Source of the DNA: Rubrivivax sp.
GTDB lineage: Bacteria; Pseudomonadota; Gammaproteobacteria; Burkholderiales; Burkholderiaceae_C
Length of the DNA stretch: 51,816 nt
Assembly (NCBI GenBank): GCA_027491255.1
Contig: JAIXWM010000019.1
Location: 1 to 51,816 of the forward strand
Reading direction: 5' to 3'
Part shown: one piece after another, positions 18,259 through 25,942 of the stretch
Layout of the letters: each line of letters opens with the position of its first letter
How positions within the stretch are numbered: the first letter of the stretch is position 1
Translations under genes and position numbers: made by a program
Notes under the pieces: generated by a model
Told to the model about the DNA's origin: nothing
The model's input: the letters and a program-made list of their open reading frames with translations, nothing else
Database searches by the model: none

Positions 18259-19767
18259 ATGATCAAGAAATTCCTAGCCACGCTTGCCCTCGGCCTCGCG
18301 GCCCTGGGCTTCTCGGGGGCGGTGCTCGCGCAGGCGGCACCCGCGCCCACCCCGGCGGCGGCCCCCGCAGCCTCGGCGCCTGCCGAGGCGGCGAGCGGCA
18401 CGGCCGCTGCCGCCGCCCCCGCCGCCCCGGCATCGGCCGCCGCAGCCCCCGCGCCCACGCCGAACAAGGGCGACACCGCCTTCATGACGATGTCGACCAT
18501 GCTCGTCATCCTGATGACCATCCCGGGCCTGGCCTTGTTCTACGGCGGCCTGGTCCGCAGCAAGAACATGCTGTCGGTGCTGATGCAGGTGATGGTCATC
18601 TTCTCGCTGATATCGGTCTTGTGGGTGATCTACGGCTACTCGGCGGCCTTCACCGCGGGCAACCCCTTCTTCGGCACACTCGACAAACTGTTCCTGAAGG
18701 GGGTGACGCCGGAGTCGGTGGCCGCCACGTTCAGCAAGGGCGTGGTGATCCCGGAGCTGAGCTTCATCGCCTTCCAGGGCACCTTCGCCGCCATCACGAC
18801 GGCCCTGATCGTCGGCGCCTTCGCCGAGCGCATGAAGTTCTCGGCCGTGCTGCTGTTCTCGGTGCTGTGGTTCACCTTCAGCTACCTGCCGATCGCGCAC
18901 ATGGTCTGGTATTGGGACGGCCCTGACGCGATCACCGACGCGAAGTCGCTCGAAGCCGTGACGGCCAACGCCGGCTTCATGTGGGCCAAGGGCGCGCTGG
19001 ACTTCGCCGGCGGCACCGTGGTGCACATCAATGCCGCGGTCGCCGGCCTGGTGGGCGCCTACATGGTGGGCAAGCGCGTGGGCTACGGTCGGGAGCCGAT
19101 GGCGCCGCACAACCTGCCGTTCACGATGATCGGCGCGGCCCTGCTGTGGGTGGGCTGGTTCGGCTTCAACGCCGGCTCCAACCTCGAAGCCAACGGCATC
19201 GCGGCACTGGCCTTCATCAACACCGTCGTGGCCACGGCCGGCGCGGTGCTGAGCTGGTGCGCGGCCGAAGCCTTGAGCAAGGGCAAGGCCTCGATGCTGG
19301 GCGCGGCCTCGGGTGCCGTGGCGGGCCTGGTGGCCGTCACCCCCGCCGCGGGTTTCGTCGGCGTCGGCGGCGCGCTCGTGATCGGCCTGCTGGCCGGCGC
19401 GATCTGCCTGTGGGGCGTCTCGGGCCTGAAGCGCATGCTCGGCGCCGACGACTCGCTGGACGTGTTCGGCGTGCACGGCGTGGGCGGCATCCTGGGCGCC
19501 ATCCTGACGGGCGTGTTCGCCGCGCCCAGCCTGGGCGGCACCGGGATCTGCGACTACGTGGCCAACACCTGCGGCGGCTTCGGCGGGATCGGCTCCCAGG
19601 TATGGATCCAGCTCCAGGGCGTGATCTACACCGTGATCATCTCGGCCGTCGTGGCTGCCGTCGCCTTCAAGATCGTCGACCTCGTCATCGGCCTGCGCGT
19701 GAGCGAGGAAGAGGAGCGCGAGGGCCTGGACATCTCCTCGCACGGCGAGACGGCCTACAACAAGTGA
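18259..19767 (+). CDS. amtB: Ammonium transporter AmtB
   Basis: A 502-residue Amt/Rh family channel for ammonium uptake in the inner membrane. A cleavable signal (1-25, ending VLAQA) is followed by an Ala/Pro-rich stretch to about residue 70, then eleven membrane helices. Family marks include GLALFYGGLVRSKN, AERMKFSAVLLFSVLWF, GTVVHINAAVAGLVGA and the twin-histidine region DVFGVHGVGGILGAILTG. It forms an operon with glnK under a sigma-54 element. The low-complexity periplasmic stretch makes it longer than E. coli AmtB (about 428). Confidence 0.97.
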   Translation: MIKKFLATLALGLAALGFSGAVLAQAAPAPTPAAAPAASAPAEAASGTAAAAAPAAPASAAAAPAPTPNKGDTAFMTMSTMLVILMTIPGLALFYGGLVRSKNMLSVLMQVMVIFSLISVLWVIYGYSAAFTAGNPFFGTLDKLFLKGVTPESVAATFSKGVVIPELSFIAFQGTFAAITTALIVGAFAERMKFSAVLLFSVLWFTFSYLPIAHMVWYWDGPDAITDAKSLEAVTANAGFMWAKGALDFAGGTVVHINAAVAGLVGAYMVGKRVGYGREPMAPHNLPFTMIGAALLWVGWFGFNAGSNLEANGIAALAFINTVVATAGAVLSWCAAEALSKGKASMLGAASGAVAGLVAVTPAAGFVGVGGALVIGLLAGAICLWGVSGLKRMLGADDSLDVFGVHGVGGILGAILTGVFAAPSLGGTGICDYVANTCGGFGGIGSQVWIQLQGVIYTVIISAVVAAVAFKIVDLVIGLRVSEEEEREGLDISSHGETAYNK

Positions 19768-19812
19768 CACCCCTGGCGCGGCCCGTCGCGGGCTGCGCCG
19801 GCTTCTTTGAAC

Positions 19813-19843
19813 GGGGCGGCCTGCGGGCCGCCCCGTGCGTTTT
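19813..19843 (+). terminator. Terminator after glnK-amtB
   Basis: GGGGCGGCC, TGCG, GGCCGCCCC forms a perfect 9 bp stem 46 bases after the amtB stop, followed a few bases later by TTTT. This is the best intrinsic-terminator candidate in the window. Confidence 0.65.
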
Positions 19844-19900
19844 CGAGAACACCGGTCCGCCGGTCTTGCGAGCCCACAAGCCCGCGGACCGGGCGGTGCC

Positions 19901-19906
19901 TAGAAT
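19901..19906 (+). promoter_or_regulatory. Putative -10 element, near-leaderless promoter of gshA
   Basis: TAGAAT lies 6 bases before the gshA ATG at 19913. This would start transcription at the start codon. Confidence 0.45.
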
Positions 19907-19912
19907 CGGGTC

Positions 19913-21208
19913 ATGGTCCCACATCTCATCACCGCCCTCACCGGCCCGATCAACGAGCTCGAGCAGCGCATCCTGGAGTCGATGCCGGCGATCGAGCGCT
20001 GGTTCAGGCTCGAGTGGATGGAGCACACGCCCACGTTCTACAGCTCGGTGGACGTCCGCAACGCCGGCTTCAAGCTCGCGCCGGTGGACACCAACCTGTT
20101 CCCGGGGGGATTCAACAACCTCACGCCCGAGATGCTGCCGCTGGCGGTGCAGGCGGCGATGGCTGCCATCGAGAAGATCTGCCCCGAGGCGAAGAACCTG
20201 CTGCTGATCCCCGAGAAGCACACGCGCAACACCTTCTACCTGACGAACGTGAAGCGCCTGGTGCAGATCTTCCACCAGGCCGGCCTGAACGTGCGCCTGG
20301 GCACGCTGGACCCCGAAGTCAAGGCCCCGACGACGCTCGCTCTGGCCGACGGCAGCGAGCTCGTCGTCGAGCCGCTGGTGCGCCACCGCGGGCGCCTGGG
20401 CCTGAAGGACTTCGACCCCTGCACCATCCTGCTCAACAACGACCTCTCCGCAGGCATACCGCAGGTGCTGCAACACCTGCACGAGCAGTACCTGCTGCCC
20501 CCGCTGCACGCCGGCTGGGCGGTGCGGCGCAAGAGCAACCACTTCCAGCACTACGAGGAAGTGGCCAAGAAGTTCGCCAAGCTGCTGGGCATGGACCCTT
20601 GGCTGATCAACCCGCTGTTCGGTCGCTGCGGCGAGGTCGACTTCGAGCAGGCCACGGGCCTGGAGTGCGTGCAGACCAACGTCGACACGCTGCTGTCCAA
20701 GGTGCGGCGCAAGTACAAGGAATACGGCATCACCGAAAAGCCCTTCGCCGTCGTCAAGGCCGACAGCGGCACCTACGGCATGGGCATCATGATGGTCAAG
20801 GACGCCAAGGAACTGGCCGAGATCAGCCGCCGCACGCGCAACAAGATGAGCGTGATCAAGGACGGCCAGGAAGTGCACGAGGTCATCATCCAGGAAGGGG
20901 TGCCGACCTACGAGCGCATCAACGACGCCGTGGCCGAGCCGGTGGTCTACATGATCGACCGCTACGTCGTGGGCGGCTTCTACCGCGTGCACGCCGAGCG
21001 CGGCATCGACGAGAACCTCAACGCCCCCGGCTCGAGCTTCGTGCCGCTGGCCTTCGACCACAGCCAGCAGCTGCCGCGCCCGGGCGAGAAGCCCGGCGCG
21101 AGCGCGCCCAACCGCTTCTACATGTACGGCGTGATCGGTCGCCTCGCCATGCTCGCGGCCAGTTACGAGCTCGAGGCCACCGACCCCGATGCCGAGGTCT
21201 ACGACTAG
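19913..21208 (+). CDS. gshA: Glutamate-cysteine ligase (Thiobacillus-type GshA)
   Basis: A 431-residue glutamate-cysteine ligase of the TIGR02049 type found in beta-proteobacteria, distinct from E. coli GshA. Recognisable segments are MVPHLITALTGPINELEQRI, the FNNLTPEMLPLA region, KADSGTYGMGIMMVKD (ATP-grasp-like glycine-rich segment) and RFYMYGVIGRLAMLAASYE near the C-terminus. It joins glutamate and cysteine in the first step of glutathione synthesis. In many relatives gshB follows directly; here a convergent SemiSWEET gene follows, sharing the stop region (CTAG at 21205-21208). The start is the only fitting ATG and sits 6 bases after a -10-like hexamer. Confidence 0.95.
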   Translation: MVPHLITALTGPINELEQRILESMPAIERWFRLEWMEHTPTFYSSVDVRNAGFKLAPVDTNLFPGGFNNLTPEMLPLAVQAAMAAIEKICPEAKNLLLIPEKHTRNTFYLTNVKRLVQIFHQAGLNVRLGTLDPEVKAPTTLALADGSELVVEPLVRHRGRLGLKDFDPCTILLNNDLSAGIPQVLQHLHEQYLLPPLHAGWAVRRKSNHFQHYEEVAKKFAKLLGMDPWLINPLFGRCGEVDFEQATGLECVQTNVDTLLSKVRRKYKEYGITEKPFAVVKADSGTYGMGIMMVKDAKELAEISRRTRNKMSVIKDGQEVHEVIIQEGVPTYERINDAVAEPVVYMIDRYVVGGFYRVHAERGIDENLNAPGSSFVPLAFDHSQQLPRPGEKPGASAPNRFYMYGVIGRLAMLAASYELEATDPDAEVYD

Positions 21209-21504
21209 TCGCGGTCCTGGCGGGAGCGCCTGCGCTCCCGTTCGACGCGAAGCTTGGTGACGAGGATCACGATCGACAGCGCGAGCGTGACCACGTTCGA
21301 GATGATGATCGGCCAGGAGCCGAGGTTCAGCCCGAAGACCAGCCACAGCGCCACGCCAGCCGTGAACGCGCTGTACATGCCCAGGGAGACGCCGCTGACG
21401 TCGCGCGTGCGCAGCGTCAGCAGTGCCTGCGGCAGGAAGGACGCGGTCGTGAGCGTCGCTGCGGCAAAGCCGATCCAGTCGTGCCAGGCGGGAAGTTCGG
21501 TCAT
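21205..21504 (-). CDS. SemiSWEET family sugar transporter
   Basis: A 99-residue SemiSWEET protein, the normal size for these three-helix half-transporters that dimerise to carry sugars across the inner membrane. The first helix contains the PQ motif in TASFLPQALLTLRTRD, followed by VSGVSLGMYSAF, both family hallmarks. Two more hydrophobic helices follow (ALWLVFGLNL, NVVTLALSIVILV), ending in a basic tail RVERERRRSRQDRD. The frame is open to 21552 but ATG 21504 is the natural start. Its stop codon overlaps the gshA stop on the opposite strand. Confidence 0.92.
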   Translation of the reverse strand: MTELPAWHDWIGFAAATLTTASFLPQALLTLRTRDVSGVSLGMYSAFTAGVALWLVFGLNLGSWPIIISNVVTLALSIVILVTKLRVERERRRSRQDRD

Positions 21505-21579
21505 GGGGTGAGCGGGCGATCGGTGAAGCGGTGACCCGGTGAAGCCGGGCAAAGATGGTCGCGGGCGGCGGGGGTCTCT

Positions 21580-23112
21580 TCAGCGCGCAGGCGCGCCGCG
21601 CAAGGCCCACTGCACCAGCGCGTCGAGCGCCGGGCGCGCGGCCCCGGCGCCGGGATGGTGGACGATGGCGACGAAGACCAGGCGCCGGCCGTCGTCGGCG
21701 AGCACGTAGCCTGCCAGGCCCGCGACGTCGCGCAGCGAGCCGGTCTTCAGGTGCGCGCGCCCGGCGCTGGCGCGCGAGCGCCGCATCGTGCCGTCCAGGC
21801 CGTTGACGGGCAGCGAGCTCAGCAGTTCCGGCATCACCGGGCTGGACCAGGCGTGCTGCAACAGGTGCGCGAGCCACTGCGCGCTCACGCGCGCCTGGCG
21901 CGACAGACCTGAACCGTTGTCGATGACGAACTCGCCCGGGCCGGGCTCGCCGATGCGCTCGGCCACCCAGCGCCGCAGCGTCTGGCGCGCGGCCTCGGCA
22001 CTGGCCGGCTGGCTGGGTTCGCGCAGCAGCGCCAGCGTCAGGAACAACTGCTGCGCCATGACGTTGTTGCTGAACTTGTTGATGTCGCGCACGACCTCGG
22101 CCAGCGGCGGCGAGCGCAGCTCGAAGCTCGGCTTCAGCCCGGCGGGCATGCGCCCGTCGCGCACCCGGCCCTGCAGCCGGCCGCCCAGCTCGCGCCACAG
22201 GGCCGCCACCAGCCGGGCCCCGTAGCCGGCCGGGTCGGGGTCGGCCAGCGGCCAGGCGAGTTCGCCGCAGGCTGCCGGATAGACCCCGCCGAAGCGCCAG
22301 CCGCCCTCGCCTGCGGGCGCCGGTTGCAGGCGCAGCCCGGTGCGCCAATCGTCACAGGGGCCCGGGGCCAGCGCCACGGTGCGCTCGGGCCCGCCCGGCC
22401 CGTCGGTGTCGGCCACCACGCGCGCCACGCCGCGCGCGGTGTCGGGCAGGAAGGTCCAGATCGCTGCGTGGTGGTTGAGCAGCAGCGCGTCGGCCTGCAC
22501 GTTGTGGGGGCGCCAGGGCTCGCCGTCGAAGTCTGACGGCGTGGAATCCGCCGGCGCGAAGGCACTGCGGTCGAGCACGACGTCGCCGCGGATCTCGCGC
22601 ACACCGGCCTGCTGGACGCGGCGCAAGGCCTGCCACAGGCGCTCGTGCACGAGCCGGGGATCACCGCTGCCCTTGATGAAGAGGTCACCGTCGAGCACGC
22701 CGTCGCGCACCGGCCCGCCGAAGGCCACCGGCGTGCCCCAGGTCCAGGCCGGGCCGAGCAGGTCGAGCGCAGCGTAGGTGGTCAGCAGCTTGGCCAGCGA
22801 GGCCGGGTTCACCGGCTGGCGCGGCTGATGGCTCAGCAGCGTCTGCCCGCTGCCGGCCTCCTGCACCACGGCCACGAGCGCCGACTCGGGCACGCGCGCG
22901 CGCTGCAGCGCCGCGCGCACCTCGGGCGGCAGCGTGCCGGGGTTCGCCCCGGCCCCGGCCGCCCAGAGGGCCAGCACGGCCCCGAGCAGCAAGCCCATCG
23001 CCGCGCCGAGCGGACCACCCGAACGCGCAGGCGCAAGCCACCGCACGAGCGCCAGACCCTTGAACCACCTGACCTGCACCCGGCCTGCCGCCGCGTCACT
23101 GGAGCCACCCAT
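21580..23112 (-). CDS. dacB: D-alanyl-D-alanine carboxypeptidase / endopeptidase (PBP4 family)
   Basis: A 510-residue peptidase S13 (DacB/PBP4) that trims or cleaves peptidoglycan cross-links in the periplasm. The serine-hydrolase motifs are all present: SLAK at 105-108 (nucleophile S105), SNN in NKFSNNVMAQ, and KTG in HLKTGSLRDVAG. The N-terminus is unusually long before the hydrophobic core (GAAMGLLLGAVLALWAAGAGA, about 36-56), so translation may instead start at the internal methionine M39. The gene starts 32 bases from the likely tsaB start on the opposite strand. Confidence 0.94.
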   Translation of the reverse strand: MGGSSDAAAGRVQVRWFKGLALVRWLAPARSGGPLGAAMGLLLGAVLALWAAGAGANPGTLPPEVRAALQRARVPESALVAVVQEAGSGQTLLSHQPRQPVNPASLAKLLTTYAALDLLGPAWTWGTPVAFGGPVRDGVLDGDLFIKGSGDPRLVHERLWQALRRVQQAGVREIRGDVVLDRSAFAPADSTPSDFDGEPWRPHNVQADALLLNHHAAIWTFLPDTARGVARVVADTDGPGGPERTVALAPGPCDDWRTGLRLQPAPAGEGGWRFGGVYPAACGELAWPLADPDPAGYGARLVAALWRELGGRLQGRVRDGRMPAGLKPSFELRSPPLAEVVRDINKFSNNVMAQQLFLTLALLREPSQPASAEAARQTLRRWVAERIGEPGPGEFVIDNGSGLSRQARVSAQWLAHLLQHAWSSPVMPELLSSLPVNGLDGTMRRSRASAGRAHLKTGSLRDVAGLAGYVLADDGRRLVFVAIVHHPGAGAARPALDALVQWALRGAPAR

Positions 23113-23131
23113 GCCGGCATGATCGCATGGC

Positions 23132-23137
23132 TACACT
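23132..23137 (+). promoter_or_regulatory. Putative -10 element deciding the tsaB start
   Basis: TACACT lies 7 bases before ATG 23145 but after ATG 23127. If it is the -10, the transcript cannot contain the upstream ATG, so tsaB starts at 23145. Confidence 0.4.
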
Positions 23138-23144
23138 GCGCCGC

Positions 23145-23891
23145 ATGTCCGCTGCGCTGCTGGCCTTCGACACCTCGACCGAGGCGCTCTCGGTGGCCCT
23201 GTGCTGGCCGCAAGGCCATCTCGCCTGGAACGGCGAGGGCGGCGCCCAGGCCTCGGCGGCGCTGGTGCCGCGCGTGCGGGCGCAGATGGCCCAGGCGGGG
23301 CTGCGCTGGGCCGACCTGGACGCCATCGCCTTCGGCCGCGGCCCGGGTGCCTTCACGGGGCTGCGCACCGCCTGCGCCGTGGCGCAGGGACTGGCCCAGG
23401 GCGCCGGCCTGCCGGTGCTGCCGGTGGACAGCCTGCTCATCGTCGCCGAAGACGCGCGCGCCCGCAGCGCGCCCGACGGCGCGCCCTGCGACGTCGGTGT
23501 GGCCATGGACGCGCGCATGGGCGAGCTGTACGCCGCCCGCTACCGCTGGGACGGCGCGCGCTGGGCGGTCGTCTGCGCGCCGACGCTGTGCGCGCCCGAG
23601 GCGCTGCCCCCGCTGTGGTGGCCCGGTGGCGCCGTGCCGGCGGTGCTGGCCGGCACCGGGCTCGCCCTGCTGCCGGCCTCGGGGCTGGCCTGCGCCCTGC
23701 CAAGTCAGGCGCAGACCGACGACCGCGCCGCCGCGCTGCTGCGCCTGGCGCAAGCCGCCTGGGCCGACGGTGGCGCCGTCGAGGCGGCGCAGGCGCTGCC
23801 GGTCTACCTGCGCGACAAGGTCGCGCTGACCACGGCCGAGCGGGCTGTGCAGGCGATCCACCGTGGCCAGCCCGCGCGCGCAGCCGCCTGA
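23145..23891 (+). CDS. tsaB: tRNA threonylcarbamoyladenosine biosynthesis protein TsaB
   Basis: A 248-residue TsaB (YeaZ) from ATG 23145. It begins LLAFDTSTEALSVALC, the ASKHA-fold start, and carries AFGRGPGAFTGLRTACAVAQG, the family signature. TsaB is the scaffold partner of TsaD and TsaE in making t6A37 on ANN-decoding tRNAs; it is not itself catalytic. The ATG at 23127 is also in frame, but a -10-like TACACT between the two favours the second. rimI follows on the same strand, a common pairing in proteobacteria. Confidence 0.95.
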   Translation: MSAALLAFDTSTEALSVALCWPQGHLAWNGEGGAQASAALVPRVRAQMAQAGLRWADLDAIAFGRGPGAFTGLRTACAVAQGLAQGAGLPVLPVDSLLIVAEDARARSAPDGAPCDVGVAMDARMGELYAARYRWDGARWAVVCAPTLCAPEALPPLWWPGGAVPAVLAGTGLALLPASGLACALPSQAQTDDRAAALLRLAQAAWADGGAVEAAQALPVYLRDKVALTTAERAVQAIHRGQPARAAA

Positions 23892-24069
23892 AAGGCGCGG
23901 AGTCTTTCCCCCATGCCCGCCCTGCCCCCCCCGACATCCCGTCTCGTCGTTGCAGGTCATCGCCATGGCGCGCGGCGTGGCTGCGGTTCGCGCCTGGAGA
24001 CGGGTCGTTCTGCCATGCCTGCCGGCCATGGCGGAAAACCTCTCGGCCTCTGAGTGCCGGCACGGTGCG

Positions 24070-24669
24070 ATGGACAAGCCCGTGCAGGCCCGCGGCAAGT
24101 CGTCGGCAGGCGCCACCGACGACAGCACGCTGCTGCGCCCGATGTCCACGGCAGACCTCGACCGCGTCCTCGCCGTCGAGGTGCAGGCCTACGGCTTCCC
24201 GTGGTCACGGGGCAACTTCGTCGACTCGCTGGCCGCCGGCTACACCGCCGAGTTGCTGGAGCAGCACGACGGCAGTCTGCTCGGCTACTACCTCGGGATG
24301 CCGGGCGTGGGCGAGATGCACCTGCTGAACCTCACGGTCGCCCCGGCCTTCCAGGGTCGCGGTCTCGCGCACCGGCTGATGGACCGGCTCGAGGCGCGCG
24401 CGCGCGAGCTCGGGCTGACTTCACTGTGGCTGGAGGTGCGCGCGAGCAACGCGCGCGCCCGCGCCCTGTACAGCCGCCGAGGATTCACCGAGGTCGGCAT
24501 GCGCCGGGGCTACTACCCGGCCCCGAGCTCGCGGCGGGAGGACGCCGTGGTGATGAGCCGGTCGCTGGAGGGCACGCACCGCGACGCGCCCGCCGACGCC
24601 ATGGCCAACGGCGGCATGAAGGACTGGAACCGCGCCGGCACGCGGGAGGATGCGCATGGCGCTCGATGA
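24070..24669 (+). CDS. rimI: Ribosomal protein S18-alanine N-acetyltransferase (RimI)
   Basis: A 199-residue GNAT acetyltransferase. The acetyl-CoA motif is VAPAFQGRGLAHRLMDRLE, preceded by LLNLTV and followed by LWLEVRASNARARALYSRRGF and GMRRGYYPAP, which together are the RimI signature. RimI acetylates the N-terminal alanine of ribosomal protein S18. The frame is open back to 23863; ATG 24070 gives a moderate N-terminal extension of about 27 residues, and an ATG at 24028 is the alternative. A tail of about 30 residues after VVMSRSLEG is unusual. The 3' end overlaps the next gene by 14 bases. It lies downstream of tsaB. Confidence 0.93.
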   Translation: MDKPVQARGKSSAGATDDSTLLRPMSTADLDRVLAVEVQAYGFPWSRGNFVDSLAAGYTAELLEQHDGSLLGYYLGMPGVGEMHLLNLTVAPAFQGRGLAHRLMDRLEARARELGLTSLWLEVRASNARARALYSRRGFTEVGMRRGYYPAPSSRREDAVVMSRSLEGTHRDAPADAMANGGMKDWNRAGTREDAHGAR

Positions 24670-25639
24670 GCGACGGCTGGCGATGCTGCGCGACATGGGG
24701 GTGCCTTTCTGGCGCCCGCTGCAGCCACGCAGCCCCGCGCCGCCGGCGAACGCCGGGGCGACCGACCACACGCCGGCGGACACCCCCGGCCCACCAGGAA
24801 GCGATCAGGCCGCATCGGCTCGCGAAACCATCGCGTCCGCCAAGCCGCTGGCGGGCGCGGCACGCGTTGCCAGCCCCCCGCCCCTGCCAGAGCGTCGGCT
24901 CGAGCCCGCGGCCCCTCGAGAGGTGTCGCGGATGGCGCAGCCTGCCGCCGTCCCACCACCGCCCGCCCCCGACGCCGCCGCGCCCCGCCAGGGCGAGGCC
25001 CACCCGGCCGTCGGCGCCGCGCCTGCGGTCATCGCCACGCTGGACTGGCCGGCGCTGCGCGCCACGGTGGCGGCCTGTCGCGCCTGCGGACTGTGCGAGA
25101 GCCGTCGCCAGACCGTCTTCGGCGCCGGGCATCCGCGCGCGCACTGGATGATCGTCGGCGAGGCGCCGGGCGAGCAGGAAGACCTGCGCGGGGAGCCCTT
25201 CGTCGGCCCGGCAGGCCAGTTGCTCGACAACATGCTGCGCGCGCTCGGCCTCACACGGGCCGAAGCCGCGCCCGCGGACCAGCCGCCGCTGGAGCCGGCG
25301 CAGCAGGCCTACATCGCCAACACGCTGAAGTGCCGGCCGCCGCGCAACCGCAACCCCGAGCCCGAGGAGATGCGCCGCTGCGAGCCCTACCTGCAGCGCC
25401 AGATCGCGCTCGTGCAGCCGCGCCTGATCCTGGCCATGGGCCGCTTCGCCGTCCAGGCGCTGCTGCGCACCGACGAGGCCATCGGCCGCCTGCGCGGCCG
25501 GGTGCACCGCTACGAGGGGGTGCCCCTCATCGTCACCTACCACCCCGCCTACCTGCTGCGCAACCTGCCCGACAAGGCCAAGGCCTGGGAAGACCTGTGC
25601 CTGGCAGCGCAGACCATGGAGGCGCTGCCGCCGCGCTGA
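24656..25639 (+). CDS. Uracil-DNA glycosylase, family 4 (iron-sulfur)
   Basis: A 327-residue family 4 uracil-DNA glycosylase. The catalytic half (about 130-327) has cysteine ligands for a [4Fe-4S] cluster in CRACGLC and in LKCRPPRNRNPEPEEMRRC, motif A GEAPGEQEDLRGEPFVGPAG and the C-terminal HPAYLLR. The N-terminal 125 residues are mostly a Pro/Ala-rich linker after a short MALDERRLAMLRDMGV head, a layout seen in beta-proteobacterial members. GGAGG at 24645-24649 is six bases from ATG 24656 and only one base from the ATG at 24650, so 24656 is the start. It overlaps rimI by 14 bases, implying translational coupling. Confidence 0.93.
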   Translation: MALDERRLAMLRDMGVPFWRPLQPRSPAPPANAGATDHTPADTPGPPGSDQAASARETIASAKPLAGAARVASPPPLPERRLEPAAPREVSRMAQPAAVPPPPAPDAAAPRQGEAHPAVGAAPAVIATLDWPALRATVAACRACGLCESRRQTVFGAGHPRAHWMIVGEAPGEQEDLRGEPFVGPAGQLLDNMLRALGLTRAEAAPADQPPLEPAQQAYIANTLKCRPPRNRNPEPEEMRRCEPYLQRQIALVQPRLILAMGRFAVQALLRTDEAIGRLRGRVHRYEGVPLIVTYHPAYLLRNLPDKAKAWEDLCLAAQTMEALPPR

Positions 25640-25773
25640 CGCCAACGGCGGCCCGGGGCCGGCCACGGCGGTCACGGCGGTCACTGCGGCCACAGAGCGC
25701 ACGCAGCGCACAACGACCTCCGCACCCACCGCAGCCACGCCACCACGCGACCAGCCAGACCGCCCGACATGCA

Positions 25774-25789
25774 TTGCATTGGTATGCAA
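25774..25789. promoter_or_regulatory. Distal LacI-type operator
   Basis: TTGCAT-TGGT-ATGCAA is a perfect six-base inverted repeat. The identical arms recur at 25898. The 303-base gap between the glycosylase and lacI genes holds these two sites and nothing else I can name. Confidence 0.7.
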
Positions 25790-25897
25790 GCACTGAACGC
25801 GCCGCGGCATCGCAGCCCATCCGGCTCCTGACCAAAGTACGCGCTGCGGAAAACCTTGGGAAAACCCCAATGCACTGGGGCCCAGTCTGACCGTACA

Positions 25898-25913
25898 TTG
25901 CATTCGTATGCAA
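25898..25913. promoter_or_regulatory. Proximal LacI-type operator
   Basis: TTGCAT-TCGT-ATGCAA has the same arms as the copy 124 bp upstream, and lies 29 bases before the regulator's GTG. The two could be bridged by a tetramer to loop the DNA. Confidence 0.7.
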
Positions 25914-25942
25914 TTCGGGTCGCTGCCACCTCTGCTCCTGCC

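Noticed and set aside
23127..23144. Six-codon longer tsaB start
   Set aside because: A -10-like hexamer lies between this ATG and the next one, and the family start begins just after the second ATG.
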